A model generated the notes under the pieces. It was not told the DNA's origin, ran no database searches, and saw nothing but the letters and a program-made list of their open reading frames with translations. This document shows positions 8,316 through 15,375 of a stretch of 29,846 bases of DNA, piece by piece. How positions within the stretch are numbered: the stretch's first letter is position 1; the number at the start of each line of letters is the position of its first letter. This stretch comes from a virus. The DNA is taken from positions 1 through 29,846 of the IMG/VR virus record IMGVR_UViG_3300031974_000249; one strand, 5' to 3'. The position numbers and the translations under genes were made by a program.

Positions 8316-9106
8316 TGTCAATATTTGATGAAGCAAAGTCTGCAGATACCCAACCACAGGAAGCTCAGACTACACCAGAGCAGACGCAACAAGAGGAACA
8401 ACCAAAAGAATCTTATTTGCAAAAGCTCGTAGAGACAAGGGGTGATAACTGGAAAGACCCTGAAGTTCTTGCTAAAGGTAAACTTGAGGCTGATGAGCAT
8501 ATCAAGAACCTTGAGACTCAACTCACACAAATGCGAGAAGACCTCAGTAAGCAAGACTATGCAGCCCAGTTGTTGCAACAGCTAGAGGGAAAGGCTTCGG
8601 CTCCCACCAACGAAAAACCTCTAGAGTCCAATAACAATAATAACGGTGGCACTAATACTGAAGGTAACACCAACCTTGCAGTGAGTGAGGAAGACTTAAA
8701 AAGCCTTGTTGAAAAAACTCTAACAGAACGTGAGACTCAAGCTACTGTTCAACAGAATATTTCTACTGTTGACGCTAAGTTGCAAGAGACATATGGTACT
8801 GAGGCACGTAACGTACTAGTCAGTAAGTCGCAAGAACTTGGGATTAGTGTGGAACGTATGCAAGATTTAGCAGCCGAATCACCATCAGCGTTCTTTGCTT
8901 TGATTGGCGAAAAACAACAGACATTCAAACCCATTACTCAGGGGTCTGTTCGCACAGAGGCTGTTGGAGTTAAACCTAACGCAGAACGTGATTTTAATTA
9001 TTATCAAACTATGCGTAGAGAAAACCGTAGCTTATACTACACACCAAAGATGCAACAACAGATGATGGAAGATCGTCAACGTCTAGGTGATAAGTTCGGT
9101 GTTTAA
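8315..9106 (+). CDS. Capsid scaffolding protein
   Basis: A 263-residue, Gln/Glu-rich, low-complexity and helix-forming protein located directly before the major capsid gene, which is the position and composition of phage scaffolds. The N-terminal 35 residues are almost only Gln, Glu, Thr, Pro; residues about 60-90 look like a coiled coil (HIKNLETQLTQMREDLSK); a flexible Asn/Gly linker (NNNNNGGTNTEGN) follows around 106-118; the C-terminal region is basic and aromatic (RDFNYYQTMRRENRSLYYTP), as in scaffold ends that touch the capsid protein. Scaffolds guide coat assembly and leave or are degraded before DNA entry. The start overlaps the preceding stop by one base. Confidence 0.85.
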   Translation: MSIFDEAKSADTQPQEAQTTPEQTQQEEQPKESYLQKLVETRGDNWKDPEVLAKGKLEADEHIKNLETQLTQMREDLSKQDYAAQLLQQLEGKASAPTNEKPLESNNNNNGGTNTEGNTNLAVSEEDLKSLVEKTLTERETQATVQQNISTVDAKLQETYGTEARNVLVSKSQELGISVERMQDLAAESPSAFFALIGEKQQTFKPITQGSVRTEAVGVKPNAERDFNYYQTMRRENRSLYYTPKMQQQMMEDRQRLGDKFGV

Positions 9107-9136
9107 TCAACATAACTTTAATAAAGGAGATGCAGT

Positions 9137-10099
9137 ATGTCTATGACAACTGGTAACGTGTCTCTCTTAACTCGCTCAGAGGTATGGTCTGGTGAGCTAA
9201 AAGAGATTCTGCGTGACGAGATGATGGCACAGCGTTATGTCCGTATGCTAGAAGGTTTTCCTGATGGCGATACGTTCAAGATACCATCAATCGGTCAGGC
9301 ACAAGTGGACAACTATGCTGAAGACACAGCGGTTCAGTATCGTCCATTGGATACAGGTCAATTCACATTCAGTGTTGACAAGTATCTATCATCAGCTACT
9401 TATATTACTAAGAAAGCTAAACAAGACATGTTCTACATGAACGAAATGGTTTCTCGTTTTGTTCCAGAACAAGAACGTGCTATCATGGCACACTTCGAAA
9501 CAACGACTATGGCTGCTCCCGAAGCAGGTGTATCAGCAAACTCCAACGAGTCTATCGATGGTGTAGAGCACAGATACGCTGCAGGAGGAACTGGTGCGGT
9601 TGTTACACTTGAGGACTTCGCTCGTGCTCGACACGTCTTGAAGAAATCAAATGTACCTGATCGTAACCTAGTTGCTATCGTTGATCCATCAGTAGAGTAC
9701 ACATTGAATACTCTATCAAACCTAACAAACGTGTCAAACAACCCACGTTTCGAAGGTATTGTACGTGATGGTATTGCAACAGGTATGCAATTCGTTGCAA
9801 ACGTGTATGGTTTTGACGTGTACTGCTCGAACTATCTAGCTGACGTTACTGACAGTGCGTTGCCTACATCAGCCGATGCTAATGTGGACTTCTCATCTGT
9901 TAATGGTAAGGCTAACTTGTTCTTCTCTGCAGACCCAAGTGCTTCCCCATTAGTGGGTGCATGGCGGCAAATGCCAGAAGTGGACTACGATTACAACAAA
10001 GACTTCCAACGTGATGAGTTTGTAACTACTGCTCGTTACGGTGTCAAGTTGTACCGTCCAGAGAACATGGTTCGCGTTGTATCTAAAACTAACGTCTAA
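9137..10099 (+). CDS. Major capsid protein
   Basis: A 320-residue protein following the scaffold, with a strong ribosome binding site (AAAGGAGA) upstream, consistent with high expression. The sequence has an N-terminal region with FKIPSIGQAQVDNYAEDT and YRPLDTGQFTFSVDKYLS, a central helix KKAKQDMFYMNEMVSRFVPE, and a C-terminal part with DPSVEYTLNTLSNLTN and DEFVTTARYGVKLYRPENMV. These fit the HK97-fold coat proteins of T7-like and other short-tailed phages, in which the C-terminal segment TTARYG-KLYRPENMV closes the A-domain. The identification relies on gene order, size and these segments; no protease or delta domain is seen. Confidence 0.9.
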   Translation: MSMTTGNVSLLTRSEVWSGELKEILRDEMMAQRYVRMLEGFPDGDTFKIPSIGQAQVDNYAEDTAVQYRPLDTGQFTFSVDKYLSSATYITKKAKQDMFYMNEMVSRFVPEQERAIMAHFETTTMAAPEAGVSANSNESIDGVEHRYAAGGTGAVVTLEDFARARHVLKKSNVPDRNLVAIVDPSVEYTLNTLSNLTNVSNNPRFEGIVRDGIATGMQFVANVYGFDVYCSNYLADVTDSALPTSADANVDFSSVNGKANLFFSADPSASPLVGAWRQMPEVDYDYNKDFQRDEFVTTARYGVKLYRPENMVRVVSKTNV

Positions 10100-10120
10100 T
10101 TAAGATAAGGAGAAAGATAC

Positions 10121-10600
10121 ATGTCTTACAATAATGACGATGGCCTACGTGTCATCACAGGTCTTGACCAAGGTGCTGCAATTGATGCAGGTACTACAGC
10201 CAAGTCTGAAGTAAAAACTCTTGTAATTGATATTGCAGATGCTACAGAACTAGGTTCTTCAGCGGCAACACCTGCAGCGAATGATCCTTTTATTCCTGCT
10301 AACTCTTACATCACAGGTGCTCACCTATTGGTGACTACTGCTTTTACTTCAGGTGGTTCTGCAACCTTGGGAATCGGTGCGTATAACTCTGCAGGTTCTG
10401 CTATTGATGCTGATGGTATCGATGCAACCATTGCACTTACAGCCATTAACGCTACAACTAAAGCAGTCGCTTGTGACGGTGCTTTAGTAGGTGGTGCTGT
10501 AATGACTGGTGCTGCAGACGCATACATCAAAGCTAACTACGGAACAGCTGCATTTACTGCAGGTGCTGCTAAGTTAGTTATTACTTACATCGAAACTTAA
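10121..10600 (+). CDS. Probable head decoration or head-fibre protein
   Basis: A 159-residue Ala/Gly/Thr-rich protein directly after the capsid gene, with ribosome binding site AAGGAGA. After a short N-terminus (MSYNNDDGLRVITGLDQGA) it is a pattern of short beta strands separated by Gly/Ala turns, for example ITGAHLLVTTAFTSGGSATLG and a final AAKLVITYIET, consistent with a beta-sandwich. Small all-beta proteins next to the coat gene often cap or decorate the capsid surface. A hairpin terminator lies nine bases past the stop, which marks the end of the head transcription unit. Function is inferred from place and fold pattern. Confidence 0.65.
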   Translation: MSYNNDDGLRVITGLDQGAAIDAGTTAKSEVKTLVIDIADATELGSSAATPAANDPFIPANSYITGAHLLVTTAFTSGGSATLGIGAYNSAGSAIDADGIDATIALTAINATTKAVACDGALVGGAVMTGAADAYIKANYGTAAFTAGAAKLVITYIET

Positions 10601-10608
10601 TACTAATA

Positions 10609-10637
10609 GGTAGCTCCTTCGGGGGCTACCTTCTTTT
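10609..10637 (+). terminator. Rho-independent terminator after the head genes
   Basis: GGTAGCTCC pairs with GGGGCTACC around a TTCG tetraloop (stem 10609-10617 and 10622-10630, nine pairs with one G-T wobble), followed by TTCTTTT. The UUCG loop and strong stem are typical of efficient intrinsic terminators. It sits between the capsid/decoration genes and the tail genes. Confidence 0.88.
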
Positions 10638-10659
10638 ATGCTCTTGAGGAATTTATAAT

Positions 10660-11121
10660 ATGGCAAACGTAAACCATTCAGCACTCTCTGACCCTTATCT
10701 TCATGAGCCAAAGGGTGTAGCTACTGCTAGTTCAGGAGATGTGTATGTTGCAAATGGATCAGGTTCAGGAACTTGGGAAGACCATAGACGTTCAGTTATA
10801 ACAGTACACTTTTCAGACATATCTAGCAGTGAAGATTTATATGTACCTATTCCTTTTGCAGGAACTGTTAGTCGAATAACAAGTATTATCGAAGCTGCTA
10901 TTTCAGGTGGGGATGTTACGTTAACAGCTAAAAACTCCTCTGCAGCAACTATGGGTACAATAACAATAACTCAATCAGGATCAGCTGCAGGAGATGTTGA
11001 TGTTTTAAATCCATCTTCAAACAACACAGTAACTGCAAATGATTATGTTCTTCTTCAGTGTGATGGGGGAGCAACTTCTCACGTTGACTGTATTGTAGCA
11101 GTAGTAGTGGAGCACACATAA
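10660..11121 (+). CDS. Structural protein, probable decoration or connector-region protein
   Basis: A 153-residue beta-rich protein placed after the head terminator. The N-terminal part HEPKGVATASSGDVYVANGSG resembles the N-terminal anchoring segment of various phage particle proteins. The remainder (VITVHFSDISSSEDLYVPIP, GGDVTLTAKNSSAATMGTIT, then DYVLLQCDGGATSHVDCIVA) reads as a jelly roll similar in style to the preceding decoration-like protein. GAGGAA at about 10646 is the likely ribosome binding site. Its stop overlaps the start of the tail-tube A-like gene by one base. Possible roles are a second decoration protein or a fibre at the head-tail junction; the sequence does not decide. Confidence 0.65.
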   Translation: MANVNHSALSDPYLHEPKGVATASSGDVYVANGSGSGTWEDHRRSVITVHFSDISSSEDLYVPIPFAGTVSRITSIIEAAISGGDVTLTAKNSSAATMGTITITQSGSAAGDVDVLNPSSNNTVTANDYVLLQCDGGATSHVDCIVAVVVEHT

Positions 11122-11852
11122 TGAAAAGAACTCTACTACAAATAGTACAGAACATCTTATCGGATATGGATTCCGAAGATGTAAACAGCATCAGTGATTC
11201 TATAGAAGCAGAACAAATTGCATCTGTAGTACGTGATGTTTATCTTAACATGGTATCTACAAGGATGATACCAGAACACCAAGAATTAATGAGGCTTGTA
11301 AGTTTATCAGACTCTACAAGACCTACACACTTTCAAGTACCTGATGGTGTGAAAAGAATAGATTTAATTAGATATAATGTAAAAGAAACTTCAGGTAATG
11401 AGTTCAGAGAAATAGAATACATTGAACCTCTAACATTTTTAACATTAAATACTGAAGGGGATAATATCACAGTTGTTAACGATGTAAACGGAAGTACACC
11501 TATTCTAATTCGTAACAACAAAATGCCTAACTTCTATACATCATTCGATGACCTTCATATTGTAATGGACTCTCACGATAACGATGTAGACCAGATACTA
11601 GCAGAATCTAAGACACAAGCACTAGGACACAAGATTCCTACATTTACAATAAGTGATAACTTCACGCCTGATATAGATGCAGTATTGTTTCCGTATCTAA
11701 TAGCAGAGTCTAAATCTACATGCTTTTCTTTGTTTAAGAGTGGTGTAGATCAGAAGATAGAACAAGCTGCACGTAGGCAAAAGTCTTATATGCAGAGTGA
11801 TATGTACAGAGTAAAGAAAGAAAACAAAAGGCCGTACTATGGTAGACGTTAA
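11121..11852 (+). CDS. Tail tubular protein A-like (gp11-like head-tail adaptor)
   Basis: A 243-residue protein in the position of T7 gene 11. The N-terminus MKRTLLQIVQNILSDMDSED and the helix EAEQIASVVRDVYLNMVSTR (residues about 29-48) followed by FQVPDGVKRIDLIRYNV and FREIEYIEPLTFLTLN are the usual layout of gp11-type adaptor proteins, which form a ring below the portal and join it to the nozzle. The C-terminus is basic (KKENKRPYYGRR). It starts on the last base of the previous stop, and its last 14 bases overlap the next gene in another frame. Confidence 0.82.
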   Translation: MKRTLLQIVQNILSDMDSEDVNSISDSIEAEQIASVVRDVYLNMVSTRMIPEHQELMRLVSLSDSTRPTHFQVPDGVKRIDLIRYNVKETSGNEFREIEYIEPLTFLTLNTEGDNITVVNDVNGSTPILIRNNKMPNFYTSFDDLHIVMDSHDNDVDQILAESKTQALGHKIPTFTISDNFTPDIDAVLFPYLIAESKSTCFSLFKSGVDQKIEQAARRQKSYMQSDMYRVKKENKRPYYGRR

Positions 11853-12153
11853 CTTCGAGATTAATTACGACAGTAAAACACTGAAGGCCACATGTCCAGA
11901 AAAACTAGTTACTCCTATCCATGTAAGAAAATCACCAGATGGCTTTATATTCTTCGAGGTCCATGTAGAAAAAGGCAAGGTTCCAGGAGATTTAAGTGGA
12001 AAGTATACATCACTAGATAGTGCAAAGAAAGCAATACAAGTATATCTAAACGGAATTACTCCTTCTAAAACAGTTCGAAGAGAAGCGTTTGGTAAGGACT
12101 ACGAGGAGCGTAAGAAACGAAATGCCACAAAGCCTCAACCAAAGAGCAGTTAA
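11839..12153 (+). CDS. Small basic unknown protein between the two tail-tube genes
   Basis: A 104-residue protein whose ATG lies inside the end of the tail-tube A-like gene, after AAAGG, and whose last 32 bases overlap the start of the tail-tube B-like gene in a different frame. The first half looks like a beta sheet (VNFEINYDSKTLKATCP, then GFIFFEVHVEKGKVPGDLSG), then an alpha helix (SLDSAKKAIQVYLNGITP) and a very basic tail (RREAFGKDYEERKKRNATK). No family is recognised. The double overlap with well supported genes, and the absence of another frame in 11853-12121, support it being coding. A tail role is only positional. Confidence 0.72.
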   Translation: MVDVNFEINYDSKTLKATCPEKLVTPIHVRKSPDGFIFFEVHVEKGKVPGDLSGKYTSLDSAKKAIQVYLNGITPSKTVRREAFGKDYEERKKRNATKPQPKSS

Positions 12154-14263
12154 CACCTTCATTAAAGGTCTGATCACTGAGGCAGGTGAGCTAACGTTTC
12201 CACCAGATGCCTCAATAGATGAACTGAACTGTGACCTTAGACGTGACGGTTCAAGACGTAGACGTAAAGGCGCAGCTAAAGAAACTAACTTTGAGCTATC
12301 TAGTTTTACTGTAGCAGATGATGTGATTACTACAACAGGAACTTGGTTTAACGTAGGTGGTCAGTCAGGTCTAGAGTTTCTAATATTTCAGAATGGAGCA
12401 ACTTTATACTTCTATAATAAGTCAGATGCTCCTTTCTCTGCTAACATTGAAACAGGTACAGTAAACTTACTTACTTACGAAGTATCAGGAAGCGTAGGTG
12501 CTTCTCAGGCTAAGTGTAGGTTTGCTTCCATTAAGGGTGCGTTAGTAGTTGTTTCAGAGGCAATCGATCCTATCTACATTGAACGTGACAACGTAACAGA
12601 AGCACTCACGGTTAGTCAGATAAGCTTTCGTGTACGTGACTTTGAATGGCAAGGTGACACATCTACATACTACAATGATGAGTCTTCTCCTTCAGACGCA
12701 CGTAAGTATGACGCACAGAACACAGGTTGGAATACAGGAAACGGTGCACCAACAACTTTAACTAAACGTCTTACACATCCTTGGTATGCAGGTAAAGACT
12801 CTAGTGGAAACTATAGTGCAACTGAATGGGATAAGATATACGGTGGTACTTCACTGACAGGTAACGGTCACTATATTTTAAACTTCTTCAGTAAAGATAG
12901 GGCTACTGCTTCAGGAATCTCTGGACTTACTACAGAAGTAGAGTCAAGTAGATTTAAATCTGCAGCTAACTTTGCAGGACGTATATTCTACGGTGGTTTA
13001 GATAGTTCTAAAAACTCAGACGTTGTTTTGTTTTCTCAGATTATAGAAGACTTAAACCAAGCAGGTGAGTGTTTACAACAGAACGATCCTACCTCTGAAA
13101 ACTTCAGTGACCTTCTAGATACAGATGGTGGAGTTCTTAAAATATCAGGTGCTACTGGTATCAAAGTACTCTACGTAATAGATGCACGTCTATACATATT
13201 TGCTGAAAATGGTGTGTGGTCAGTATCAGGTGTAGATGATTTCTTTAGACCTACAGCATTTTCTGTTAAGAAGATTACAGACGTAGGTATAGTGGATGCA
13301 GGAAGTTTTGTTGTTGCAGATGGTACTCCTTTATGGTGGAGTAAAAACGGTATACACACTCTTTCATTTGATTCAAATGCAGGAAGACCTACTGAGTCTA
13401 ATCTAACACTTGGAACTATACAGACTTACTGGGATGAGATTCCAACAGCATCTAAACTAAAGTTAAAGTCTACATTTGATCCTATTAACAAAAGACTTTA
13501 TTGGGCATGGCCTAGTCTAAATGAAACAGTAGAATCAAAAGTAAATAACATACTAGTTTTAGATACAGCTATACAAGCATTCTACCCTTGGTACATAGAA
13601 GACGAAACAGAACCTACAGATTCAATAATAGGTATTGAGTTCTTTTCTGGATTTGGTGCAGCTGCTTCTACGTTTGATGTCGTTACAGGAAATGGAAACG
13701 ATGTTGTAACCTCTGCAGGAGATGATGTTGTATCTATACAGAATGTTTCTACTACAGGTGCACCTGCTATTATCTTACTTATAAGAGATGGTGACACTAA
13801 TAAAGTAACTATGGGTTCCTTTACTAATGATGATTACTTAGATTGGGGAACTACAAACTACAGTTCTTTCGCTGAAGCAGGTTATGATTTTATGGGTGAT
13901 CTTGTTCTGAAAAAGACTGCACCTTTTATTACAACCTACATGAGAAGAAAAGAAACTGCATGGGAAGGTAATGAAACAACTGGGTATGATCCAAACAATC
14001 CATCTTCAATGTTAGTATCTGCTTTTTGGGATTTTAAGAATACTTCATCTAGCAATCCACAACAGGCTTACAAATTGAAGTCAATGCCGATAGTTGATTC
14101 TACTAACTTATTAGACTTCGACTACCCTGAGTCAGTCATTGTAACCAGAATGAAAGTACGTGGCAGGGGAAGATCAATGCGTATTAAATTCGAGAGTGAA
14201 CAAGGTAAAGATTTTATTCTACTTGGGTACTCAGTTCTTGGTGGAGTTAACCGTAGCTTCTAA
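12122..14263 (+). CDS. Tail tubular protein B-like (gp12-like tail nozzle)
   Basis: A 713-residue beta-rich protein in the place of T7 gene 12. I choose the ATG at 12122 (MPQSLNQRAVNTFIKGLITEA) rather than an upstream TTG at 12089: gp12-type proteins begin with such an N-terminus, and GAGGAG lies 13 bases before the ATG. The N-terminal motif GLITEAGELTFPPDASIDEL, then NCDLRRDGSRRRRKG, is typical of nozzle proteins of podoviruses, in which each subunit contributes to the tube tip. Later segments such as FFSKDRATASGISGL and NGIHTLSFDSNAG agree with a large beta-propeller-like fold. C-terminus is basic and amphipathic. Confidence 0.85.
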   Translation: MPQSLNQRAVNTFIKGLITEAGELTFPPDASIDELNCDLRRDGSRRRRKGAAKETNFELSSFTVADDVITTTGTWFNVGGQSGLEFLIFQNGATLYFYNKSDAPFSANIETGTVNLLTYEVSGSVGASQAKCRFASIKGALVVVSEAIDPIYIERDNVTEALTVSQISFRVRDFEWQGDTSTYYNDESSPSDARKYDAQNTGWNTGNGAPTTLTKRLTHPWYAGKDSSGNYSATEWDKIYGGTSLTGNGHYILNFFSKDRATASGISGLTTEVESSRFKSAANFAGRIFYGGLDSSKNSDVVLFSQIIEDLNQAGECLQQNDPTSENFSDLLDTDGGVLKISGATGIKVLYVIDARLYIFAENGVWSVSGVDDFFRPTAFSVKKITDVGIVDAGSFVVADGTPLWWSKNGIHTLSFDSNAGRPTESNLTLGTIQTYWDEIPTASKLKLKSTFDPINKRLYWAWPSLNETVESKVNNILVLDTAIQAFYPWYIEDETEPTDSIIGIEFFSGFGAAASTFDVVTGNGNDVVTSAGDDVVSIQNVSTTGAPAIILLIRDGDTNKVTMGSFTNDDYLDWGTTNYSSFAEAGYDFMGDLVLKKTAPFITTYMRRKETAWEGNETTGYDPNNPSSMLVSAFWDFKNTSSSNPQQAYKLKSMPIVDSTNLLDFDYPESVIVTRMKVRGRGRSMRIKFESEQGKDFILLGYSVLGGVNRSF

Positions 14264-14275
14264 TTAGGAGACTTG

Positions 14276-14737
14276 ATGTCTTATACAATTCGTGACGCTA
14301 ACCATAGCGATATAATAGATATTCTTCTTTTATGTAAACAATTCGCAAAAGAAGTACCAGATTTTCTAGCAACATCTGATATAAATACAACTAAAATAAG
14401 TGATTCACTAAAAGAATTAATAAATTCACCCTACGGTTTTGTTAGAGTTGTTTGTGATAACAACACTGTAGTAGGAGCTTTAGTTGCAGTAGCATCTGAG
14501 ATGTTATTCAATGATAAACTATTAGCTCAAGAGTTAATGTTTTGGCTAGAACCAGAACATAGAAACGGAAAAACTTCTGTGAAACTAATAAAAGAATATG
14601 TTAAATGGGCAGAGGATACTGAGTGTAGTCTCGTTAGACTTTCTACTGTAGACAGATCAACAGGCTCTAAAGCAGGTATACTATTTCAAAGACAAGGGTT
14701 TTCTTGTGCAGAAGAAAGTTATGTAAAGGTATTATGA
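14276..14737 (+). CDS. GNAT-family N-acetyltransferase
   Basis: A 153-residue protein in the virion block. TAGGAG lies five bases before the ATG at 14276, so I prefer this to the TTG one codon earlier. The N-terminal beta strand and helix (YTIRDANHSDIIDILLLCKQ), the central strand VVGALVAVASEM, the strand ELMFWLEPEHRNGKTSVKLI with R-N-G-K in place of the acetyl-CoA P-loop (R/Q)xxGx(G/A), and the terminal LFQRQGFSCAEESYVKVL (a FxxxGF end) are all as in GNAT enzymes, which transfer acetyl from acetyl-CoA to amines. The target is unknown: a virion protein, DNA-binding peptide or host protein. Similar GNAT genes occur among tail genes of other aquatic podoviruses. Confidence 0.8.
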   Translation: MSYTIRDANHSDIIDILLLCKQFAKEVPDFLATSDINTTKISDSLKELINSPYGFVRVVCDNNTVVGALVAVASEMLFNDKLLAQELMFWLEPEHRNGKTSVKLIKEYVKWAEDTECSLVRLSTVDRSTGSKAGILFQRQGFSCAEESYVKVL

Positions 14738-14738
14738 T

Positions 14739-15362
14739 ATGGTAGCAGTATCAACAGCAATAGCGGCAGTAGCTGTCGTTAGTACAGTAGCAGGAATTAG
14801 TGCGAAAAAGAAAGCAAAGAAGGCTCAGGCTGAAGCTCAAGGCTATATGGAAGAAGCTTCAGAAAAAACAATGGAGATAAGTGAACTTCAACAGGAGTCC
14901 ACTGCTCTTGCTAGAGAACAGCTTGCATTACAGAAACAACAGATTGAAGAACAACGAAGAGCACAGCAACTTCAAGTAAGGCAACAACGTGTTCAAGCTA
15001 TAAGACAAGCACAAATTCAAAGAGCTAGGGTTGCTTCTGCAGGTGCTGCTCAAGGTGCTGCAGGGTCTTCAGCCGTAGCAGGTGGTGCTGCATCTATAGG
15101 TTCTAATCTAGCTGCAGGTTTAGGTTTCTCAACTCAGATGTCTGGTATATCTCAGAACATCACAGCACTTAGACAATCATCAGTAGACTTAGAAAGTCAG
15201 ATCAAAGGACTTTACGGACAAGCAGGAGTCTTGGCTGCGGAACAAGATGTGCTTTCTGCAAAAGCAGGTATGGCTTCTCAACGTTCTTCTATGTATGCAG
15301 GAATGTCTCAAGGTTACTTTAATATAGGAATGAATGCTTTAGGTACTTACGCTAGACTTTAG
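14739..15362 (+). CDS. Internal virion protein, small (gp14-like)
   Basis: A 207-residue protein with N-terminal hydrophobic helix (MVAVSTAIAAVAVVSTVAGI, residues 1-20), followed by KKKAKKAQAEAQ and a long Gln/Glu/Ala-rich coiled coil (residues about 30-100), then a Gly/Ala-rich hydrophobic part (ASAGAAQGAAGSSAVAGGAA). This is the composition of the smallest T7-type internal core protein, which is ejected into the host envelope first and forms a pore there. It follows the acetyltransferase stop after one base and precedes two much larger internal proteins, as expected. Confidence 0.8.
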   Translation: MVAVSTAIAAVAVVSTVAGISAKKKAKKAQAEAQGYMEEASEKTMEISELQQESTALAREQLALQKQQIEEQRRAQQLQVRQQRVQAIRQAQIQRARVASAGAAQGAAGSSAVAGGAASIGSNLAAGLGFSTQMSGISQNITALRQSSVDLESQIKGLYGQAGVLAAEQDVLSAKAGMASQRSSMYAGMSQGYFNIGMNALGTYARL

Positions 15363-15375
15363 TTAGGGTTAAACA

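Noticed and set aside
10654-10659. TATAAT sequence just before the gene at 10660
   Set aside because: It touches the start codon and has no spaced -35 element; it would need a leaderless transcript.
12089-12121. TTG start for the tail-tube B-like protein
   Set aside because: No good ribosome binding site for it, and the ATG at 12122 gives the usual N-terminus MPQSLNQRAVNTF and a GAGGAG site upstream.
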